DNA from: Treponema sp.
GTDB lineage: Bacteria; Spirochaetota; Spirochaetia; Treponematales; Treponemataceae
Reading direction: 5' to 3'
DNA length: 35,253 nucleotides
Assembly: GCA_017450535.1 (NCBI GenBank)
Contig: JAFSTK010000110.1
Coordinates: forward strand, 1 to 35,253
The notes under the pieces were generated by a model. That model ran no database searches and was not told the origin of the DNA. It saw nothing but the letters and a program-made list of their open reading frames with translations. Both the position numbers and the translations under genes were made by a program. This document shows positions 30,928-35,253 of the stretch, piece after piece; the stretch's first letter is position 1, and each line of letters starts with the position of its first letter.

Positions 30928-32456
30928 AGCGTCACCTTTGTCAGATTAGTCTCGCGGTCAATAAGGTGTTCCGTTGTTGCCGCCTTGCTGTAATATTCGT
31001 CCAGAGAAGAGACATTTTTGCGTAGAATTGAAATGAGCAAGGATTTGTTCCTGAATTTCATTTTTTCACCCGATGTGTAAAAGCAGATGGGGTAGAGCGC
31101 GTCCAAAAGTTCTTCAAGCTCATCATGCTCCATCTCAAGGTTTTTGAGCTCAAGAATTTTTTCGTAATTAGTTTTGGTCGGATTTTCTTCGGCAAGCCAC
31201 AATGGTTCTTCAAGCCGCTCACCTTCGCGCGCGCCGATGATTTTTATCTCAATGTCTTTGTGCGGTTCCAGTCCGCTGAATTTGATAATCTGCTCAGCCA
31301 AATCAATAATTTTTACCGGCTCGCCCATGTCCAAAAGATATGACTTGCCATTTCTTCCCACGCCGCCAGCTTCCAGAACCAGCGAACATGCTTCGGGAAT
31401 CGTCATAAAAAATCGTTCCATGCCAGGGTCAGTCACCGTAACAGGACCGCCATTTTTTATCTGGTTCATAAACAGCGGCAAAATAGACCCGCGGGAACCG
31501 AGCACATTGCCGAATCGCACGAACATGAAGGCATTCTTTTCTTTTGTCAATTTTGCCGCATCCAGCACCAGTTTTTCGCAAAGCATTTTGCTCACACCGT
31601 ACACGCTCACCGGTTCCACCGCTTTGTCCGTGCTGATGAGCACAAATCGATGCACACCGTGTTTGAGCGATGCGTCCAAAAGATTTTTCGTGCCGAACAC
31701 ATTGTTTTCAATTGAAGCGACGGGGTTTTCTTCCATCATGGGAACGTGCTTGTATGCTGCGCAGTGAAAAATCACATCTGCATGAGTTTGTTCTATTATA
31801 TAATCCACATACTGACGGTCTTTCATATCACCAATAATTGGTACGACTGTCGCTTTTTCGCCAACGCCTTCATTCTGCAACACAATCAGCTCACGGTAAA
31901 TGCTGACAATCGAATTTTCTCCGTGACCGAACAAATACAATCGTTCCGCACCGCCACTCAAAAGCTGGCGTGCAAGTTCCGAGCCAATTGAACCTCCTGC
32001 CCCCGTAATCAAAACTCGTTTTCCGCGCAAGTATTTGAGGCTTTCGTGTAGGGGAACGGTAACTGGTGTGCGCCCCAAAATATCCAGCGGGTCAATCTCA
32101 CGGGTCTGGACAAGATGTGCGTTTCCGTCAACAATCTGACTTACGCTTGGAAGAATACGGATGGTGATAAAGCCTGATGCCTTGAGCACTTCGTACAAAT
32201 CGCGGATTCGCTCAACGGGCGCGGACGGCATGGCGATTATTGCCTCATCGTTGCGGGCGCAGCGTAAAAATTTGGTGGTGTCGTCAATTGGACCCAAGAC
32301 AGGGATGCCGTCAATTTGCGTGCCGATTCTTTTTTTATCGTCATCTAAAAATGCCGCCACGGAGCCGAACACTTTTTTGCGCTTGATATCCTGCGCAATC
32401 ATCTGTCCCGCAAACCCTGCGCCAATTATATAGAAACGTGCATCATTTTTTTGCAT
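30924..32456 (-). CDS. UDP-GlcNAc 4,6-dehydratase-like protein (CapD/FlaA1 family), no membrane domain
   Basis: The 510-residue protein has a CoA-binding-like Rossmann domain (FYIIGAGFAGQMIAQ, 8-22) and then the dehydratase domain with TGAGGSIGSE (151-160). The active-site stretch is STDKAVEPVSVYGVSK, with Thr276, Asp277, Lys278 and Tyr286/Lys290. Many relatives such as WbpM and PglF start with four membrane segments; this one lacks them and is probably soluble. It would remove water from UDP-N-acetylglucosamine to give the 4-keto-6-deoxy sugar used by the following aminotransferase. I placed the start at ATG 32456 because GGTGGG lies 5 bases upstream; earlier TTG/ATG codons add 12 residues and have no ribosome site. 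Confidence 0.88.
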   Translation of the reverse strand: MQKNDARFYIIGAGFAGQMIAQDIKRKKVFGSVAAFLDDDKKRIGTQIDGIPVLGPIDDTTKFLRCARNDEAIIAMPSAPVERIRDLYEVLKASGFITIRILPSVSQIVDGNAHLVQTREIDPLDILGRTPVTVPLHESLKYLRGKRVLITGAGGSIGSELARQLLSGGAERLYLFGHGENSIVSIYRELIVLQNEGVGEKATVVPIIGDMKDRQYVDYIIEQTHADVIFHCAAYKHVPMMEENPVASIENNVFGTKNLLDASLKHGVHRFVLISTDKAVEPVSVYGVSKMLCEKLVLDAAKLTKEKNAFMFVRFGNVLGSRGSILPLFMNQIKNGGPVTVTDPGMERFFMTIPEACSLVLEAGGVGRNGKSYLLDMGEPVKIIDLAEQIIKFSGLEPHKDIEIKIIGAREGERLEEPLWLAEENPTKTNYEKILELKNLEMEHDELEELLDALYPICFYTSGEKMKFRNKSLLISILRKNVSSLDEYYSKAATTEHLIDRETNLTKVTL

Positions 32457-32543
32457 GAAAACCCACCGTCTTTCCATAATATCATGCAACACGCTGAAAG
32501 TCTACAATCAGCACATGGTAACCGACCTTCAAGCCTGTTTTTA

Positions 32544-32572
32544 CTGACAATACATATATCTGTGAATAAAAA
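32544..32572 (+). promoter_or_regulatory. Possible promoter of the exported-protein pair
   Basis: CTGACA (32544-32549), 17 bases, TAAAAA (32567-32572). The -10 is weak. The AGACT/AGTCT palindrome (32616-32631) downstream may also matter. Confidence 0.3.
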
Positions 32573-32645
32573 TCTCTAAACCATTTTTCTCAACTGCCGA
32601 TATTTAATACAGAGAAGACTGTATAGAGTCTTGTGGGAGCATGAT

Positions 32646-33146
32646 ATGAAAAGAATCATTTTGGTTTGTGGTCTGTTGCTTTCTATGGCAGCACTGTTTG
32701 CGAAGAATATTTCAGTTCAAATAATCCAGAATAATCCTGCGACAAACGGAAATGTGTGCGCATCGTCCTCATTGATTGAACAGACGATAATCGGCTATTT
32801 TTTTGATTCAGGATACATTGTATCAAGCTCTCCGGTGTACATTGGTACCGATAAAGACAGCGGCTCATTAAAGACCGCGCTCAAAGAAAATGCTGAAGGT
32901 GGCATGGACTATCTGGTGCGTGTGGAAGTTGATTACACGGCAGACAGCACAAATCCGGAGGCGATTTTGCTTGCGAATATCAAGCAGGTGACTTGGAAAA
33001 ATTATGCCGTGTCCACAGGAAAAGAACTTTCTGCTGGAAGTGAAAAAATCGGAACTGTCAATCGACAGGATAATAATGAAAATGGTGTGACAAGTTTTGC
33101 GAATCTTGTCGCCGCAAAAATAAACGCAGGTTTGCGAGCGAGATAG
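32646..33146 (+). CDS. Exported protein of unknown function
   Basis: The 166-residue product has a clear signal peptide with a likely signal-peptidase-I site after ALFA (about residue 19). The mature part contains a helical TSSLIEQTIIGYFFDSGYIV-like segment, then DYLVRVEVDYTADS, LANIKQVTWKNYAVSTGKEL and a C-terminal helix. This mix of a helix, strands and a middle 'WKNYAVSTG' strand resembles small periplasmic accessory proteins, but I recognise no family. The ATG at 32646 has GGGAG 7 bases upstream. It lies 22 bases before the SPOR-domain gene and is probably co-transcribed, which suggests an envelope role. Confidence 0.75.
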   Translation: MKRIILVCGLLLSMAALFAKNISVQIIQNNPATNGNVCASSSLIEQTIIGYFFDSGYIVSSSPVYIGTDKDSGSLKTALKENAEGGMDYLVRVEVDYTADSTNPEAILLANIKQVTWKNYAVSTGKELSAGSEKIGTVNRQDNNENGVTSFANLVAAKINAGLRAR

Positions 33147-33168
33147 TAGGGGAAATGAGGGTAGCGAT

Positions 33169-34656
33169 ATGAAAAAATTAATTGGTTTTGTACTGACCTT
33201 ATTTACAGTGGCGACGCTTTTTGCGGCGGCGCGTCCGTCTTTGGATGGCCGTGCTTTGGTGGCGGATGCTGGGTCTATGCCCAAAGGCTTGTTTGCCCGT
33301 ACTATTGGATATCTGCCAGGAGACAGCGTTGCCGTTACGAATCCCGCGACAGGAAGCACTGTGGATGTGCTTATTTTGGGTGCGATTGATCCTAGCGAAG
33401 GTGTCGCAATTTTGCTTTCACCCGAAGCGGCAGATAAATTGAGCATTACCAGAGACAGCAATGTGCAGGTAAAAATTACCAAACGCGCGGGAAGCCTTGA
33501 TGAAGTCGCTTCTGGTGCAGCAGTCGTTTCTGAAGGCGATGGCTCTTATGAAAGTTATGATGATGGAAGCGATGCCTCAGAAAATCCGATTGAAGAAATC
33601 GATGGAGATGCATATTCTTCAGAAAATGCGGTGACAATGAAATCACTTCTTGATGAGCCTGTCGTTGCACCCGTTACACCCGTTGTGGTTACGGTGCCGG
33701 AAGTGCCTGCGGAAGAGCCGGAGACTGTCGCTGAGCCAGAAGAAATCGCAGAAGTTGAAAATACTGTCGAAGAACCTGTTATTGTGGTAGAAACTCCTCA
33801 TGAAGAAGAAGTTATTGAACCTGTTTCCGAAACTTATGCAATGGAAACTCCTGCGGAAGAGGACGAAGCGGAATTGTTTGACCCATTTGCTGTTGCCGAA
33901 GGGGAAAAGCCTGAAGTCGATCGCATTGTGTTCATTGATGCGCCCGGAGACCCTGCTGGAGACGAACCTGCAAAGCCTGCAGAAGAAACACCTGTTTCTG
34001 AAGACGCTTATCTTGATGAGCTTGCGGAAATGATTAAGCCTGTTGATGAAGAGGAGCCGGTTGTCGCTGAAGATGTCATTGTTGAGTATGTGGACGATGT
34101 TCCGCCTGAAACACAGGAATTGGCACAAAGCGAAAAAGTTGAAGTCGAAGATGTCCCTGAAGTAGAAGAAGAAACTGATACAGAAGAGACTAGCGAAGCC
34201 CTTGCCGAAGCACCTGCAGAAGAAGAGGCTGCTGACGGTGTGTATCAACCGATTGTGCTGGTACCCGCTGGAGAAAATCCGCCCGTTGCAGAAGAGACTC
34301 CAACTGTCGTCGTAGAACCCGTCGCGGTTGTGGCTCAAGAGGAAAAGCCTGCCGTTGTTGAGGAACAGGAGACTGTAACAAAAGCTCCTTCAACAGAAGA
34401 CTTCCTTGTACCTTCGCTCAAAGATTTGCAGCGCGGAAAATACTACGTGCAGATTGCCAGCCTCGGCGCGACAGAAAATGTTGAGGGATTGCTCGCAAAA
34501 TACAGCGAAAAGTACCCGATGGTAGTAGTGCCGCTTTCATCTGGCAAAAACTATCAGGTGATGGTAGGTCCGCTGACCACTGATGAATATACCGTTGTGC
34601 AGGAAAAGTTCCGTGCATTCGGTTTTAAGGATGCATTCTTGCGCAAAATCAGATAA
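33169..34656 (+). CDS. SPOR-domain protein with RlpA-like N-terminal domain
   Basis: The 495-residue protein has a signal peptide (cleavage near LFAAA, residue 21). An RlpA-like double-psi beta-barrel follows (about 30-105: GDSVAVTNPATGSTVDVLILGAID and a SPEAADKL helix). A very acidic Pro/Glu/Val-rich linker (about 130-415) leads to a SPOR domain (423-495, YYVQIASLG, YQVMVGPL). SPOR domains bind denuded septal peptidoglycan, and RlpA proteins act at division sites. The barrel lacks an obvious catalytic NDRGP-like loop (it reads LGAIDP), so enzymatic activity is uncertain. GAGGG precedes the ATG. The linker is long enough to span the periplasm. Confidence 0.85.
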   Translation: MKKLIGFVLTLFTVATLFAAARPSLDGRALVADAGSMPKGLFARTIGYLPGDSVAVTNPATGSTVDVLILGAIDPSEGVAILLSPEAADKLSITRDSNVQVKITKRAGSLDEVASGAAVVSEGDGSYESYDDGSDASENPIEEIDGDAYSSENAVTMKSLLDEPVVAPVTPVVVTVPEVPAEEPETVAEPEEIAEVENTVEEPVIVVETPHEEEVIEPVSETYAMETPAEEDEAELFDPFAVAEGEKPEVDRIVFIDAPGDPAGDEPAKPAEETPVSEDAYLDELAEMIKPVDEEEPVVAEDVIVEYVDDVPPETQELAQSEKVEVEDVPEVEEETDTEETSEALAEAPAEEEAADGVYQPIVLVPAGENPPVAEETPTVVVEPVAVVAQEEKPAVVEEQETVTKAPSTEDFLVPSLKDLQRGKYYVQIASLGATENVEGLLAKYSEKYPMVVVPLSSGKNYQVMVGPLTTDEYTVVQEKFRAFGFKDAFLRKIR

Positions 34657-34660
34657 AAAC

Positions 34661-34689
34661 TTGACTTTATCCATATTTATCACTATATT
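34661..34689 (+). promoter_or_regulatory. Promoter of ssrA
   Basis: TTGACT (34661-34666), 17 bases, TATATT (34684-34689): near consensus. The start is predicted at about 34696, some 34 bases before the mature tmRNA. Confidence 0.8.
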
Positions 34690-34691
34690 TC

Positions 34692-34727
34692 AAAGCGAAA
34701 TGGCTCGTCCGTTTCGCTTTTGTTTTT
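34692..34727 (+). terminator. Terminator-like hairpin between ssrA promoter and tmRNA
   Basis: AAAGCGAAA (34692-34700) pairs exactly with TTTCGCTTT (34712-34720), followed by T-rich sequence to 34727. It may end the SPOR-gene transcript, yet it overlaps the predicted ssrA start; transcripts starting inside the left arm could not form the full stem. Confidence 0.55.
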
Positions 34728-34729
34728 CC

Positions 34730-35109
34730 GGGGGTGCACCGGTTTCGACGATTGTGATTAGGGCGTGTGCTGCATGTCGGAGTCAAGGTTCCGCAAACTG
34801 AGAAAAAAATAACTGCAATTTTCGAAAGAAAAGAAGAAGAAGTCGAAGAGACTTCTTTCGCAGAAGCTCTCGCAGCGTAAGTTGCTTGGGCCGGAAACAG
34901 AGCTGCGCTGTTCCTAGCGGTTTTGTTTTCCGTCACAAACAGGGACTTGCTGTGTGTCGTGTCCGGTAGGCGCATAGGACATCTTATTGGAATACGGAGG
35001 AGACGCTTGTTATGCTGCTACCTTCTCCCGACAACCACCTCGCATAACTAAACATGTAGACGTGCATGGCTTACACTTTCGGACGGGGGTTCAATTCCCC
35101 CCACTTCCA
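34730..35109 (+). ncRNA. ssrA: tmRNA (ssrA)
   Basis: tmRNA rescues stalled ribosomes and tags the unfinished protein for proteolysis. The 5' end GGGGGTG (34730-34736) pairs with CACTTCC (35102-35108). The tRNA-like part has GGTTTCGACG and the T-arm GGGGGTTCAATTCCCCC, with discriminator A at 35109 and no encoded CCA. The tag frame begins at GCA 34815 after the conserved ATAACT and ends at TAA 34878-34880. It gives 21 codons starting AIFERKEEEV and ending EETSFAEALAA. The terminal ALAA is the usual ClpXP-type degron. The GCA at 34793 cannot be the resume codon because TGA follows two codons later. The tag is longer and more charged than usual. Confidence 0.95.
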
Positions 35110-35111
35110 AC

Positions 35112-35139
35112 AAAAAAGCGGCTTCCTTGCCGCTTTTTT
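35112..35139 (+). terminator. Terminator of ssrA
   Basis: AGCGGC (35117-35122) pairs with GCCGCT (35129-35134), extended by an A run before and a T run to 35139. Confidence 0.9.
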
Positions 35140-35144
35140 GCTTA

Positions 35145-35253
35145 ACAGAAGCATTCGCTTCTGTCTCGCTTTTCAGGCGCACGTCCTGTGCGCCAGCAAT
35201 TCGCTTCTTTCTCGCTTTTCAGCGCACGTCCTGTGCGCTCGCAATTTTTCGGG
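35145..35253. repeat. Tandem short hairpin repeats at the window end
   Basis: Three perfect hairpins lie in a row: ACAGAAGC/GCTTCTGT (35145-35164), GGCGCAC/GTGCGCC (35176-35194) and AGCGCAC/GTGCGCT (35221-35239). The last two share the loop GTCCT and are each preceded by TCTCGCTTTTCA. They form two near-identical units of about 45 bases. The array continues out of the window. It shares the TCGCT-TTTCA lead and the GTCC loop with the elements at 1201-1281. Confidence 0.7.

Noticed and set aside
34793..34801. GCAAAC as the tmRNA resume codon, as in many bacteria
   Set aside because: TGA follows in frame two codons later. The GCA at 34815 after ATAACT leads to a proper ALAA end.
35145..35253. 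CRISPR array
   Set aside because: Units are dominated by near-perfect palindromes with almost no unique spacer, and no cas genes are present.

Overview
The window looks like chromosome of a spirochaete of the genus Treponema (inference, not a database match). The grounds are several lipoproteins with spirochaete-style lipoboxes ending in S-C, a class I desulfoferrodoxin, an mcsA-mcsB-clpC cluster beside pncB, a SPOR/RlpA-like envelope protein, and a tmRNA whose resume context (ATAACT before the first tag codon) resembles my memory of the T. pallidum tmRNA. Base composition is moderate and most intergenic gaps are short.

Layout. 1-1640 is accessory: an intact Rpn-family nuclease gene, then a broken second copy invaded by short hairpin elements. 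1757-6935 is an apparent operon of an HtrA-type lipoprotein protease and a heterodimeric ABC exporter. A tRNA-Leu(UAA) with its own promoter and terminator follows, then an orphan receiver/winged-helix regulator (7224-7943). 8070-9533 holds a lipoprotein gene followed by a TtcA-like tRNA thiolase gene, and 9584-12572 an unrecognised coiled protein overlapping an oligopeptide-binding protein. pncB (minus) is divergent from mcsA-mcsB-clpC (14262-18430). Next come two small lipoproteins, lon, desulfoferrodoxin, an unrecognised protein followed by cstA, and an ArsB/NhaD-like permease.

26271-32456 (minus) is a tightly packed five-gene operon: sugar-nucleotide dehydratase, DegT aminotransferase, and the three subunits of a molybdenum-hydroxylase-like complex. 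Two exported proteins and ssrA (tmRNA) close the window, which ends in another cluster of short hairpins.

Theme: protein quality control is dense here (HtrA, ClpC, McsA/McsB, Lon, tmRNA), and several members look altered. The McsB homologue lacks the usual catalytic motifs of arginine kinases, Lon carries an N-terminal extension with two AT-hook-like motifs, and the tmRNA appears to encode an unusually long, Glu-rich tag. The molybdenum-hydroxylase cluster keeps its Fe-S cysteines but seems to have lost its cofactor and catalytic motifs. These four are the best candidates for undescribed biology. No complete new defence or mobile system was seen.
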